Source: Eulemur rufifrons (taxonomy: Eukaryota; Chordata; Mammalia; Primates; Lemuridae). Taken from it: a stretch of DNA of 64,000 nucleotides. Below the pieces are notes generated by a model. That model was not told the origin of the DNA and did no database searches. It saw only the letters and a list, made by a program, of their open reading frames with translations. The position numbers were made by a program, and so were the translations under genes. Every line of letters begins with the position of its first letter. Position 1 is the first letter of the stretch. Shown here in pieces: positions 35,331-47,609 of this stretch. The stretch is from positions 174,251,501 through 174,315,500 of the forward strand of contig NC_090989.1 of NCBI RefSeq assembly GCF_041146395.1. Reading direction: 5' to 3'.

Positions 35331-36742
35331 AAAAGAATTTTGCTTTATTATTGTTGATGATAACATAATAATCTATAATTATTAATAATCTGAATATAGT
35401 AATTATTATCATCATCTCCAAATTGCTATCTTCATATGCCACTGTCATGCTTACCTAATACTATTGTTTTCCTACTGGCCCCTCAAAGGAAACAAACAAA
35501 CAAAATTTTAGTCATTATTTCCTTTCTCATGATTTGGAGCCTGGATTAGCTGACCTATCTCATGTATGGTTGATGTTTCCTGTCAAAACAGCCTCTTGTA
35601 GGAGACGGCAGCAAAGAGTCTTTGGTAACATGGCATTTTGACTTGTCTCTGCCGATAGCCTTCCAGTCAGGCTTGAGCAACAGCTCTTGACTTGTGAGTC
35701 ACACGTCTTATTCATGCTCTCAATCCAGGTTCTTTTCAAACCTACACATATCACACTTACATAGCACTTGTCCAGCGTGTTAAAGTTGTCTAAAACCTTG
35801 GAAATATATAAGCATTCCATCTGTGTTCTTGGTGCAAAACAGACATCAAGGGACAAGGAGATTAGTTAATCCTAGGTTGTTCTTTAAGATACATTCCACA
35901 GTAGCTTAATTAACATGAAGGATATTGAAAATTGGGTGGTTTTTTTTTTTGGTGAAATTTTATATATGATTTTTCTTTCTCAGTTAACTTATAGTGCATT
36001 TTTAGGAAATTTCAGCATAACTCATACTACAATGAAATAGGTTTTCTCCTTTTCCTAATTGACCAGGCACCCAAGTTTTCTCTTTTGATAGTAATTTTTG
36101 ATCGTCTATGAAACCAGAAATAATTCCTAAAATGATAATTTATATGTTTTTAGGCACCTTGTCATTTCTAATGAAAACAATAAGTTGATTATGTTGGCAT
36201 TAGTAAACTGTGTTGGAGAGATTTAATGTGTTCTTCACATAATACTAAGAGCCTATAAAGTCGCATTCTTGTGCAATTATAACAGGCAAGAAAGCCAAGA
36301 GAACAAAAATGCTAACTATGCTATGACTTCCAGAAAGAAAAATGATTACGTTGTCAGGTATCATGATTTTCTTAGTTTGGAGTCATGTGTATTTTCTCAG
36401 TATTCATTGTGTATTTTAATATTTTCTTATCATCTTCAAATAATATGTTAAACATTCAGTCCATTGCAATGTTGATTTCGGTTTCCTAGTAACTTTCCTG
36501 TTTTGTATTATAATAAAATCACATACCTAAAGAATTTTTCAATTCATTAATTAGCATAATCTTGATAGAATTCATAACAATGTTATGAATATGGGTAATT
36601 GTGCCCATTTTTATTGACACTGAGGACTACTGGTATCTCATAGACAGGGAAGACAAATTGAGCATTCTGAAAGGACCTTTATTTTTATATAAAATCTTTA
36701 TTCATTAGTTTGACATGAAGCTAAGGTATTTAGAATTTAACC
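35331..36742. other. AT-rich intronic sequence
   Basis: No gene or confident repeat recognised. Confidence 0.4.
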
Positions 36743-37003
36743 AGAGAATTGCTTGAGGCCAGGAATGGGAGACCAGCCTGGGCAACATAGCAAGACCTCA
36801 AGACCTCCTCTCTACAAGAAATTAAAAAAAAAAAAAATTAGCCAGGCATTGTGCTGTGTGTGCCTTTAGTCCCAGCTACTTGGGAGGTTAAGGCAGGAGG
36901 ATTGCTCGTGTCCAGAAATTCAAGTCTGGGGAGAGCTATGATCCCGCCACTGTACTCCAGCCTGGGCGACAGAGCAAGGCCCCATGTCTTAAAAAAAAAA
37001 AAA
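36743..37003 (+). mobile_element. 5'-truncated Alu (AluJ-like)
   Basis: Sense Alu: TTGCTTGAGGCCAGGAATGG, a middle A-rich linker, TTAGCCAGGCATTGTGC, CTGTACTCCAGCCTGGGCGA and an A tail. Confidence 0.85.
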
Positions 37004-37026
37004 GATATTAAGTATTCTGTAGCTCA

Positions 37027-37110
37027 GTGGTTCTCAAAGTGGCTCTAGAATCTGTAGGCCCTGCATCACTTGGGACCCCATTAGAAATGTAAATTTCATT
37101 GATCAATGAA
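37027..37110 (+). mobile_element. MER20-type hAT fragment
   Basis: CAGTGGTTCTCAAAGTGGC followed by GCATCACTTGGGACCCC and TTAGAAATGTAAATTTC. Confidence 0.6.
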
Positions 37111-37579
37111 AGTTGTAAAATATCTAATAGCTATTTAGGGCATTTTGTACATGGGGATTTAGTCTATAATATTATATGCATAAATTTATGCAAAGTTGAT
37201 AAAAAATAGATTAATTCTGTCAAATCTTGAGGAGGTATTTTGAGGATAAAGCAACTATAAGAACAAGTAAACTTACTTGTTTTAGTGGTTCCTGCTTTAA
37301 GCTACTGAAACCATTGGACCTTTCGGGGAGCTCTAAGGGGTCAAGGAATCCATTTGTCTACACACCTTTGTAAATGAGAAATATACTTCACATATATACC
37401 ACACATCTCTTTTTCAAATAAATGTAGATGCTGCTGTGATAAACAAAGCACAAATTGATACCAAAGCCATACATTCCATTTTTTTTCTTGTTTTTAAGCA
37501 TTTTCTTGATCAACAAAAACCAAAAGCACAACTCCCAACCAAATGGAGCCTTGAAATATTTGATTTTTAAACCTGGTTA
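37111..37579. other. Intronic sequence, nothing recognised
   Basis: AT-rich, non-coding. Confidence 0.4.
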
Positions 37580-37970
37580 AAAGTTACTTTAAAAAAAATA
37601 TTTTATTATTAGAGCAGTTTTAGGTTTACAGCAAAATTGAGAGAAAGGTGCAGAGATTTCCCATGTACCCTGTGCCCACACATGCACAGCCTCCCCCATT
37701 GTCAACATCCCTACCAGAGTGGGACATTTGTTGCAATTGGTGAACCTACATTGACACACCGTCATCACCCAAAGCCCATTCTTTATATTATATATCACTC
37801 TTGGTGTTGTACATTCAGTGGATTTGGAAAAACGTATAATGACATGAGTCCACCATTATGGTGTCGTACACAGTATTTTTACTGCCTTGAAAATCCTCTG
37901 TGCTCTGCCTGCTCCTCTGAAGTGAAGAGCCACTTCTCTTTAGGAAATCTTTTGTTTTTTAAACTATCAG
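37580..37970 (-). mobile_element. L1 3' UTR-type fragment, antisense
   Basis: TTTTAGGTTTACAGCAAAAT, TTCCCATGTACCCTGTGCCC, ATTGTCAACATCCCTACCAG, GTTGTACATTCAGTGG are the antisense signature of older L1 3' ends. Confidence 0.7.
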
Positions 37971-38714
37971 GGGTTATTTAAATTCTACTTTTGGAATCAT
38001 CTACTCTTTCTTAAAAAAATTGGATTTAGTTAAATGGTGACACAAAATGGCCCTTTCAGAGTCTGCAGACCCCTGACATCTATAATTTCACAAGCAGCAG
38101 GCCCTTGATGGTCAGTCCCTGACATCAAAGGTCTTTCTACTGACGTGGCCAGGGTCTTGACTTTGCCTTTTACACTGGAGCATTGACATCAAGAGAAAGT
38201 GTTTTTCTTCCTTTCTCTTTTCTTTTTTTGTATTAGTTTTATGCCTGAAGGCAGTATATCCAGGGCATGTGGCCAGCTTGCCCCTCTGGGTGGAATAAAA
38301 CAAATGGTCATTTTAGGAAGCTCCACGGGAAAGACCAACCCTTTCTGATACTGGTGTCCTTAACATGCACATCCAGCACGCCACCCCAAGTCCAACCTTA
38401 GAAGAGGCACGGCTCCTATGTGAACCATGAAGTATACTTTTCTTGCACCAGAAGACACCAATTGCTTTCTTACCTTCTTACCTCCCTCTTCCTGCTTACA
38501 GTCAACTAGTAAGAGGAGAAAATCAGAAACCACCCTAAGATGCCCCCTGAAGACTTTTGCACTGGATCATGAACCTTATTTCCTAGACCTACTTTGCTTT
38601 TCTCTTAGGGTTTCCATTTTTCAACCAAAACTCACTCAAAGAACTCCTGCCCAAAGGCATTTGATTATGCACTACACCTGCTATTTGGTTGTAGTGTATA
38701 TGTTTAAGGGCTTG
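37971..38714. other. Intronic sequence, nothing recognised
   Basis: A 133-codon open frame (38427-38828) ends within a MIR and has no recognisable domain. Confidence 0.4.
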
Positions 38715-38890
38715 GGCTCCAGAGTTAGATGCACAGTGTCCAAATCCTTTCTGAACCTCAGTTCTCTTGTCTGCATAACAGGGATAATAAAGTCCCCAGC
38801 TCATGGTATTGCTGTGAGAAATAAGTGACATGATGCTTGCAAAGCACTTAGCATGGTGCCTGGCACAATACTTTTTAATGCTGATCACTG
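38715..38890 (+). mobile_element. MIR SINE
   Basis: GGCTCCAGAGTTAGATG, TGAACCTCAGTTCTCTTGTC, AGCACTTAGCATGGTGCCTG. Confidence 0.75.
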
Positions 38891-39399
38891 TCATGAGCAT
38901 TTCAACTGGAGACATACAGTCCGCAGTAATTGAGCCACATAATGGGTTCTTGAGAAATGACTAAAAGGTTAATGCTTCGGCAAAAGGTCAGAAAAGTTGA
39001 TTCTACCTACGGTCTAGAATTAATTTCTCTAGAGATGCATGGGACGTATAAAGATTCTTTTAACCAATTACTATTGTATTACATTTCAACAGGAAGGAAT
39101 TTTAATTCCTAAAAACCGCCTGGCTATGTAGGTTCTTCTTATACTAATTTTTTTGGGGGAGGGGAATAGTGAGATACTTGGCCACGGTTTTTAACTTCCC
39201 CCACAATTACACTCGTTACTTAAAAGTCTTAGAGGTTGTTTTGATGTTTGACGCCAAATTAGGCAGTAGTTAAAGCCTTACTTATTGAAAATTCTGGGAA
39301 AAGTGGTAAAAATTGGGGTTATATTTTCAAGAAAAATTCATAGACATCAGGCTATCAAAATATTTCCTGTTAAACTTTACTTATAAGCTGAGAAGCCAA
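38891..39399. other. Intronic sequence, nothing recognised
   Basis: Repeat-poor, non-coding. Confidence 0.4.
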
Positions 39400-39690
39400 C
39401 AATTTTGATTCTGGAACTGTGGTTAAATGTGAGTGCCCATACATGATTTTCTTAACTGTTCACTTGGTAAAGCATTATCATTTTTAGGCAAGGAGAGGTT
39501 CCAAATACATTTAACCACAGTCTCTCACCCCTAAGCCCACATTACAGAACCAGTCAACTGATGGAAACAAATGATCTGTGTTCAGAGAGTTTTCATCGCT
39601 AATCAAATCACGTAATCATTGTTATCTAGTCTCAGTGTTTTGATTCATTTGCTCTGAAATTACCTGATTTCTTCCTTATATGGTATGTCC
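39400..39690. promoter_or_regulatory. MITF: Repeat-free tract with paired RUNX-type sites
   Basis: ACTGTGGTTAAATGT at 39416-39430 recurs as its exact reverse complement at 39507-39521, so two TGTGGTT (RUNX) cores face each other 76 nt apart. Just downstream are AATCAAATCACG and TAATCATTGTTATC motifs. Possible intronic enhancer; inferred only. Confidence 0.35.
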
Positions 39691-40814
39691 ATTTTTTTTT
39701 CCTAATCGAAGATCCTGCTATCCTACTCCAACCCCCTCATCTCTTATAATTTATGTACAAACTTAATCTTTTAATTTTTTCCTTTTTATTTTTTACCTTT
39801 TAGAAACGTGTTACCTTGAGTGTTCTGTAGGCAATGCTAACTACTTTGCTGACCTTTATTTTTGCTATTAAACCATTTATCTTACTTCTATGATATATAC
39901 TATCTTTTCTCTTCAACCGATCTTGCAAAATTCACTACTTTAAAATTGATACTACAATCATGAAATCAAAACGTGCCTTTGCGTGCACCTGTAGTATGAC
40001 CTTGGGGAAGTCACTTCCTTTCCATCTGAGTAGTCTCAGACTTCCCTCCTAGCCCTGACAGTCAATGAACTGTTTGTTTTCTTTTTCCTTGAGAGGCACT
40101 TACCTACAGATCACTGGAGTTTTGATGTTAAGTTTTGGCGTTAAGATGAAAGCAACAAAGGACTTTAAAAGCCCTTGAAAGAAGCAATAGGTTTGTTTTA
40201 AGTATCAGGTGCATAGAACAGTTGTCATGATAACGAACTTCAGCGTATATAATACTTGCAGTCACCAGTGTCTCCTTAAGGGTGGCAAAAAGTGAGTCAG
40301 TAAAATCTCTTTTATCGTTATTTAGACATTCTATTATTTTTTCTAAGTGTATTTTGCTGATTATAAAAATAGCATTAAGCCTAGCTATCACTTATTGCAT
40401 TTCTGAGACTTTTCTGAAGGTCTTTTAAGCAGAGATTGAGCACAGACTTATTAGGAATAGATGATGGGGAAGTCAGCCAATCTGCTATGAGTTTATTTAT
40501 ATGAACGTCTTAAAATCCATATTAAATATTTAATTCTCAGGTTTACTTAATCTCTAATGTTATAATAAAATTCATCTCTGACATGATTTGAGGTCACAGG
40601 ATGTTAGGTAGTTTTTATTTTCCTTTATTCTTTTATTAGGGAGAAAACAAATAGAGACTAAGGATTTTTTTCTTTTTTTATGTTTGGTCAGTGAGTGTGA
40701 GGACAGGAGAAGGGGGATTCAAAATGTGATTCACTTCTCTATATATTATCCGCACTTTCTTTGAGCTTGTATATTAACACTAATTTTAATTCTCTACTTA
40801 AAAGAGACTGTGGG
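39691..40814. other. AT-rich intronic sequence
   Basis: No gene or confident repeat recognised. Confidence 0.4.
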
Positions 40815-40848
40815 GTGTGTGTGTGTCTGTGTGTGTGTGTGTGTATGC
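40815..40848. repeat. (GT)n microsatellite
   Basis: GT dinucleotide run with one CT interruption. Confidence 0.9.
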
Positions 40849-41004
40849 GCGTGCTGACTATTTTTCTCTGAAAGGCTTTCCTTTTTCAGTGATCTTTCAG
40901 CTTTTCCTCTTTTTCCGTCTTGGAGAACACCTTTATAGATGGTATTATCCCTCCTCCCTATTTCCTTCTCTCCCTCCATTGCTTCCTTAAATGCACGAAT
41001 CTGG

Positions 41005-41110
41005 AATTACATGGCCTGACTTTGAATCCTAGCTCTGTTCTTAGATAATCTTGGGTAGGTGCTTAGTCCCTAGTCTAAACCTTAGTTTCCTCATCTGTAA
41101 AATGGGCATT
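41005..41110 (+). mobile_element. MIR SINE fragment
   Basis: GACTTTGAATCCTAGCTCTG, then CCTTAGTTTCCTCATCTG and TAAAATGGGCAT. Confidence 0.75.
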
Positions 41111-41269
41111 CCCTGTTCTGTTGCAGTGTGCTTCTTTAATATGAAAACCTCAAATGTTATTGGTAAATAAGAAAGTCATGTGAGTACAACATGAACTTCC
41201 TTTTGGTTCATTTCCCACAACATGTTAATGTTTGAAGCAGTCAGAGGCAAGCTTCATCATATATAAAGG

Positions 41270-41720
41270 TATGATAAGATGGCCTTAATCATAGATGAAG
41301 GCTTTAAGAAAAACAAGCTAGTGTCTGCAAAGCATCTGCCCTTCCTGCAGGTTTAGTGGGATCTGAGCTTCAAGAACTACTTGGCTTTCCACGGGCTTTT
41401 CTCAACTTCCGCTCTCTGGAGAAGTTGAGAGTGCAGAGGCAGCCCTGCAAAGACATTGCTCTCTGTGCTCACACAGTGCACTTGTAAAGAAGGCTGAATC
41501 CAGGATCAGATTTTAATTTTTAAAAAGTGATCAACATTAGAAGCACTTGCCATCCATGATCTACCTTTTGAGAGAGGAAGAAGCAGGAGTCTCAGTGTTT
41601 AAGGCTGTCTGTAATGCCGGCTGCAGATGCCAGTAGATATTTAACCAGCTGGTGTTGAATTAGGGTTTGCCGATTGTTGTTATTCGTGCTCTGGTTACAA
41701 AGGTCGGTAGGTTTTCAGGG
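41270..41720. promoter_or_regulatory. MITF: Repeat-free tract, enhancer candidate
   Basis: Higher-GC single-copy-looking sequence with E-boxes (CAGCTG near 41647), ATTGTTGTT near 41673 and ACAAAGG at 41697-41703 (SOX/TCF-like, opposite orientations). No repeat family fits. Function is inferred. Confidence 0.3.
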
Positions 41721-41879
41721 GTCTGCCCTAATATTCTTTTTTCCTATGTGCCCTGTTATGCATACTATGTGATTTTTATAGAATGTGATGTTTTCTCAGG
41801 ACTGTATAGAGGGAGTTAGAGCAGGAACAACCTTAACCAACTTCAGAGTTGGGGCAGTTAAATGAGTTCATGTATGTGA

Positions 41880-42480
41880 AGTACCTAGCACAGCTCCCGA
41901 GCTGCTTGTCTTTGAGCTGAATCTTGAAGGACAATTAGGAAAGCACTCAATCAGTATTAGTACTATTGAACTCTTCTAACACTGAATTCTTTGCTTCTCC
42001 AATGATGAAGGCAATTGGTCTCCCTTGCGGGGCAGTGCCGTGGGCACACAGAGGAACTGCGGTTCAGGCTCAAAAGGTGAGGGGCATATTCCTGAAGTGG
42101 TTAATGTTGAGTGGAAACTTGAAAGACTAGGTTGAGAGAGCGTGGCATGAGGAGAGGAATGAAGCAACAAGACGCATTCTGGATTTTGTTGTGAATGCAA
42201 GGTAGTGTTATAGAAGGTGGAACCGAGAGGGTTTTGGGAACGGAAGCTGATGTGTGAGCAGAGGCCAGGAGCTTGGATTAGAAGCATTTGGTGTTGGGTA
42301 GCCATGTGCAGTATGTGTTTGCTTTTGTTGCCCTTTGTGTGTTCATTTATTTTCCTTTTAGAGAAGAAGAGGGATGCTAAGGTAGACTTTTCTGGGAGCT
42401 GATGGAGGTGAGGGTATCAGTTTTAGAGAAATACAGTTGGAAGTAGGGAGCCAATCAAAAAGATTTTGAGAATAAATGAC
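41880..42480 (-). mobile_element. L2 LINE, antisense
   Basis: TTGAGCTGAATCTTGAAGGA, TGTTGAGTGGAAACTTGAAAG, GAGAGCGTGGCATGAGGAG, ATTCTGGATTTTGTTGTG are the antisense L2 order, heavily diverged. Boundaries approximate. Confidence 0.45.
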
Positions 42481-42654
42481 AAAAGCATTGGTTTCAGAAG
42501 TCCTAGAAGACAAGAAAGCAATGGTTAAAAAACATTAAGGGCGAAAGGGAATAGAACATTGTTAAATGAAATGGAGAAGGAAGAAGGCATAATATAATAT
42601 ACATTTCACATAGAAGAAAAGTGAACCCAGTAGAAAGTTAGAAATTAGTCTATA

Positions 42655-42880
42655 CCGTGAGTTGACAGACAATGTCCATGGTCCACATCCTGCCTACTGC
42701 CTGTTTTTGTAAAGTTTTATTAGAATACAGTCATACTCACTCACTTTTATATGGTCTGTGGGTGCGTTTATACTACCATTGCAGATGTGAGTAGTACAAC
42801 AGAGACCTCATGGCCCACAAAGCTGAAAATAATTACTCTCTGGACCTTTTTAGGGAAAGTGTGCTGACCACCAGTCTGTG
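42655..42880 (-). mobile_element. hAT-like nonautonomous element
   Basis: CATCCTGCCTACTGCCTG, TTTTTGTAAAGTTTTATTAG, CAACAGAGACCTCATGGCCC and CTCTGGACCTTTTTAGGG, then AGTGTGCTGACCACCAGTCT, match a common mammalian DNA transposon fossil. Subfamily name not assigned. Confidence 0.6.
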
Positions 42881-42919
42881 TGCATGGCTAATAAGTAGTA
42901 AATGTGGAACTCAAATCTT

Positions 42920-43040
42920 TGAGAGTTGGGATCATAGCTCTTTTGTTCACCTCTTGTATCCCATTTTACCTTGTGTCTAAGTCCTCATAAATTAGCATTT
43001 ATTGAATTAATGAATACATGAGTATGAATGAATGAATAAA
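42920..43040 (+). mobile_element. L2 3' end
   Basis: Sense L2 tail: GGATCATAGCTCTTTTGTTC, then ATTAGCATTTATTGAATTAA and GAATGAATGAAT. Confidence 0.6.
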
Positions 43041-43124
43041 CTAATAAAGTCTACTTAATTCACAACCTGTGCTATTGATTATTATTCTGTACTGATTCTT
43101 AGAAGGATGTTGATTGGGAGTTAG

Positions 43125-45060
43125 TATATAAAACAAATATTTATTGAGTGTCAACAGTGTAAAAGTTATTGTTCTTGGTTTTCAGATACAATGCCAAACA
43201 GATTTTTATGTGCCCTTATGGAACTCACTGCTAATAGGGAAGACAAATGTTATTTAAATAATCACAGAAATGAATGTACAGTTGCAGCTTCAACAGGTAC
43301 CAGACAGGAGAGGGACACAGTGTTATGGGAGCTCGTGATGGGAGGATTTGATGTCAAGAGTCTGAGAAGGCTTTCCTCTATTCATTTGTCCTGTGATCTG
43401 AAGAGTGAGTAGACTTTAACTTTAAAGGGATGTGGGTATTTCAGGCAGAAGGAACTGCATGTGCAAAGGCCCTGTGACAGGAGAAAGTAGGCAAAGATCA
43501 AAGAGAAGGATGGCCTTGTTGGAGGTGTGTCCAGAAAGGGGATGATGGTAAGGGGGGAGGCTGAAGAGATAGGCAGGGATTTTGTAATTAGGATAGGGAA
43601 ATCTGTCTGCTTCTGGAGACAAGTCTGAACATGAGCTGCAAGTCTGGGACTCAGTTGTAAAGTAGGTGTTGTAGTCTGGGAAGAGTATGAGGTCACCAGA
43701 GAGAGTGTTGTGGGAGAAGATGAGGGCCCTGAGAACTCTGGAACATGCCAGTAGAATGTAGGCCAGAGGGGAAGAACTTATGAAGAGATGCAAAAGACTA
43801 GGAACAAAGCTTGGAGAACCTGATGTGGCAGGGAAGTTTTGAGATAGAAGTTTATGGCATATGTGTCTGGGAAGTTAAGGATTGAGAAGTGTCCATTGGA
43901 TTGGTCCTTTGGATGGTCCAAAGGAAAGAGCAGGTTTGAGAGAATGGAGGGAGATGGCTGGAGCTGCTAATTTGTTGAATGAATGGGCAGAGGGGAAATG
44001 GAAAATAAACACATATTTGTTCATTTATTCAACAAATAGTTATTGAGCATCTATGTATTAGGGATCTAATGGTGAGCAAAAACACACAAGGTCCTTGCTC
44101 TCCTGGGCCTTACTGTGAAGTAGGGAGATGGGTACTTAGTCAAATAATCTCCCCCGCACCACCCAAAAAGGTGAGTGGACAATAAAGGTTATAGTAAGTG
44201 CTATAAAGCTGCGATCCCCAACCCCTAGGCTGCACACTGGTACTGGTCCATGCCTGTTAGGAACCGGGCCATACAGCAGGAGGTGAGTGGCAGGCGAGCA
44301 AGCAAAGCTTCATCTGTGTTTACAGCCACTCCCCATCACTCTCATCACCACATAAGCTCCATCTCCTGTCAGATCAGCAGTGGCATTAGATTCTCATAGG
44401 AGCATGAACCCTACTGTAAACTGCGCACATGAGGGATCTAGGTTGCACGCTGCTTATGAGAATCTCATGCCTGATGATCTGAGGTGGAGCTGAGGTGGTG
44501 ATGCTAGTGCTGGGGAGCAGCTGCAAATACCGGTTATCATTAGCAGAGAGGTTTCACTGCACAATAAATGTGATGCGCTTGAATCATCCCAAAACCATCC
44601 CCCGACAACCCTGTCCATGGAAAAAATTGTCTTCCATGAAACCAATCCCTGGTACCAAAAAGGTCAGGGACTGCTGCTATAAAGGAAAGAAAGAATGTTC
44701 TGGGGGAATATACAGCAAAAGAGGGAGGAAGTGTTTGGGCACAGAAGAGTTTTCTGACCAAGTGATGTGGGAGCTGAAGGGAGCATAGGTGTTCACCAGG
44801 TGAAGTCTATGGTAAGAGAATATCTCAGGGAGTAAAGAAATGCTGGTGCCCAGGTCCTATGGTGTCAGAGGGCTTAGCAGCCCCGGGAAACAAGAGGTGA
44901 AGTCCAAGGTAGTTGCTTGTGGAGAGTGAGAGTGAGACTTAGGTGTGTAGAAAGCAAAAGGTGGGCAGGAACCAGAGTGCTGAGAATGTTACTGACCATC
45001 TTAAGGATTCTTGTCTTTGTCCCAAGAGCAATGGCAGCCATGCAGAAGTAAAGGCTGAGG
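43125..45060 (-). mobile_element. Long L2 LINE copies, antisense, split by a MER1 element
   Basis: Two antisense L2 pieces: 43125 to about 43980, then 44010-45060. The first shows ATTTATTGAGTGTCAACAG, CAGGCAGAAGGAACTGCATG and CAAAGGCCCTGTGACAGG. The second begins TATTGAGCATCTATG and is interrupted at 44209-44676. L2 text resumes at GGAAAGAAAGAATG and runs to CTTTGTCCCAAGAGCAATGG. Open frames here are chance. Confidence 0.7.
44209..44676 (-). mobile_element. MER1-type hAT (Charlie group) element, intact ends
   Basis: Flanked by a perfect 8-bp target duplication CTATAAAG (44201-44208 and 44677-44684). Ends CTGCGATCCCCAACC and AAGGTCAGGGACTGCTG are inverted-repeat-like. The interior has GGAACCGGGCCATACAGCAG and AAATTGTCTTCCATGAAACC, typical of MER1. 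Inserted into an L2. Confidence 0.85.
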
Positions 45061-46849
45061 GAGCCAGACTTGAGTTTTGAGAAGTGTAGTCTACTGTCTG
45101 TCGAGAGAGTGTGAGTCTGTTAGAACTTTCTGAACCAACCTGAGCAGATGGCTCCAGAAGGATTCTCATCTCAGGGGAATTTCATTTCATCTTCTGAGAG
45201 TGGATTCACCTAAGCTCCTCAGAGAACCATCAGCTCAGATACAACCTAAGCCTGCCTTGGCAGAAGAACATGAAAGTTTCTCCGGAAACCCACTTGGAGA
45301 AAATTCTCCTGGGGAGAATAATGTCCTCCGGGGATTGTGTAAGCTGTAATGTCAGGAGATGTGAATTTGTGGACCAACCAATTGCAATCAAAAAGAAAAA
45401 AATGCAGGTGACCTCTGAGAGGAATGGCTTTAGGCTTGAGTTACCTCTGGTTGGTGTCTCTCCTTGGGGTCTGCAGATAGGCAGACAAGCGGTGTCAGAG
45501 ATCTCTCCCTTTAAAAGCCATTTCTACACCTTTCTACTTCTGCACTCTCCTGCCCTCAGACTTGATGAATCAAGAAAGCCTTGCTAAGAGTAACTTACTT
45601 GCACGTATGCAAAGAAGTCTTTTTCTAGTAGGAGGACCTGATTACTGCCAGGCTTGGGGGGGAAATTATGATACTTCAATGTTGTTCTTGCCTACATTTT
45701 CCTCTTTCTGAATTCTCTCTCTCTTTTTCTTTCTCTCTTTTGTTTCAGTTCATTTTGCATAAAATGTGTGGTACCTGCATTTCTTCTCCTCCTTCCTGGC
45801 CCTGTTTAACCCAACACCTCCCACATCTTTGTTCTATGTGCTCATCCTGATTGACTCATGAGGTGACACTGGCTGACACTTGGCAAACCAGTGACCTTCT
45901 TTTTGAGCTAGAGTTGACAAAAGCTGATAGAACAGGGCAAAAAAGGGTAGACAGAAGCCTGAAGCCAGCCTTTCTTCATTAAGGAGGCGGCGGTGTAGGT
46001 AAATATATTAAGGGGAAGTTCTGCTTCGAATACTTCGGGAATATTTGGCTAGATAATTTGTTCAAGAACAAAAGTGATGTAATTAAGGCAAATAAAGGAT
46101 GAAGTACAGTGCTCATTCAGGGAAAATAAGGTAGATGGACAGAGTAAAAAAGGATTATACAATATCTGTTTTAGAGATATTACCTTCTGAAATTTCTGAA
46201 TTTGTTACCTCTTAAAATTAGAAGACTTTAGCTGGAAAAGTAATACCTTAGAGAGGAAAAATGGGTCTGAAATATATTAAGCACCAGAAACCACCCTTTG
46301 TACATCTCCCCGGAAAAGTTGTTTTCAATTAAAAAACAAGAAAACCTGTGAGTGTGGAATGAGATATGTGTGAAGTACATTGAGCTCTTTGGATGAAAGT
46401 TGCTACAGTATAACCTTTTATATATCCATGTCTTGGGTTTTCGTTGTAATTTCAAGTAGCAAACTCCTAGACTAACTATAGGGGGGAAAAATGGCTCTTT
46501 AACCAAGCTAGCAGCAATATATACTAATGTGATTTTTAAAAAAACCAATATATCTCATCAGACTTTGCCTCTGTGTTAAGATTTGTAGTATTTAGCATCA
46601 CTGAGAGCCATTTTGCTACATATGAATAGTGTGTTATTAATAATGCAAGTGTTTTGACTCTTTTGAAAAAAAGTTATGCTTTTTAATACATTTTTACCAT
46701 TTCCATTTTGCCAAGATTTAGATAAGTTTTGTGAGCTAAAGAACAGTCCTTTCAACTTAACAACCCAAGTTGTTAGCAGTTATACATGGGCATGATTTCT
46801 CTTCATAAATATTCATCACTCCTCCTATAGCTTGTTGAATATGTATTAT
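45061..46849. other. Repeat-poor intronic sequence
   Basis: No repeat family or exon recognised. Two CpG-retaining stretches (45280-45350 and 45985-46050) might be conserved. Confidence 0.4.
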
Positions 46850-47410
46850 TTGACCACCTTGCTCAGTATAGAATCTTGTTCCTTTTGTCTTTGCAGCACA
46901 TGTGCCTGGGTTCTGGCCCGGGCTCTGCTTTCCAGCCTGTTGGAATGGCCGCCCAATGGGCTGCTGCTCTTCATGAGACATAAAGCGCCCTTTTTTTCCA
47001 AAGTATAACTCTTGTTAATTTTTTTAGTGAACACTATCTTTGTCAGAGTGCACTTAGAGTGAATGGAGCAAACAGAAGTTTGCTGTTGCTTAATTATTTT
47101 TGTCCCAGTGGCCCATGGTCTAACCTCATGTTAGAGATGGAATGGCTGTCCCGTCGTCCTCTGAGTAGCTCCGCACTTCTGCATAGGTTATAACCAGAGG
47201 GGGAAGAGCAGCAGGAGCTGGAGCCCTGGCCCGGTCAGGAAGAGTGGGGGACCAGGGGGAGCACATTTGCTTTATCGCTGTTCGCTTTGCGTTGGAAATT
47301 TAGTTGTAGACAGAATCCCCCTGGCAGTGGAGAGGGAACTCTGCTTCTAGATTGCGTCCTTGTGTTTGGTGAAAACCAAAATGGAGAGGTGGCCATCAAT
47401 GGACTTGAGA
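46850..47410. promoter_or_regulatory. MITF: Repeat-free, CpG-retaining tract; enhancer candidate
   Basis: Contains the palindromic E-box CACATGTG (46897-46904), which MITF/TFE and related bHLH factors can bind. It also has CATTGG/CAATGG motifs and clustered CpGs near 47150-47300. No repeat family fits. Regulatory role, possibly autoregulation, is inferred. Confidence 0.3.
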
Positions 47411-47609
47411 CTTTTCACATGAAAGTCCCAGTATCTACTAGGAACAAATAACATTCATGTTTTGTGGTTGTTCCTTTCTTCAGTTTTTCTTTTGTTTGTC
47501 CAATGATGGGCAATCCTTATCATCTCTTATGCGTCCCAATTTTTTCCCCATATACATAAATGCCTAAGGCCATGACAGCTAACGCCCTACTTAATATATT
47601 TGTACTTCA

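Noticed and set aside
38427..38828. 133-codon open frame on the + strand
   Set aside because: Its 3' part is a MIR SINE, there is no recognisable domain, and no splice or promoter context.
43382..43793. Overlapping 104- and 123-codon frames on the - strand
   Set aside because: Both are inside an antisense L2, which is purine-rich on the + strand and gives long chance frames.
46876..46980. Exon-like segment after a good pyrimidine tract and CAG (46896)
   Set aside because: No donor in a sensible place and no peptide that fits MITF; kept only as part of a regulatory candidate.
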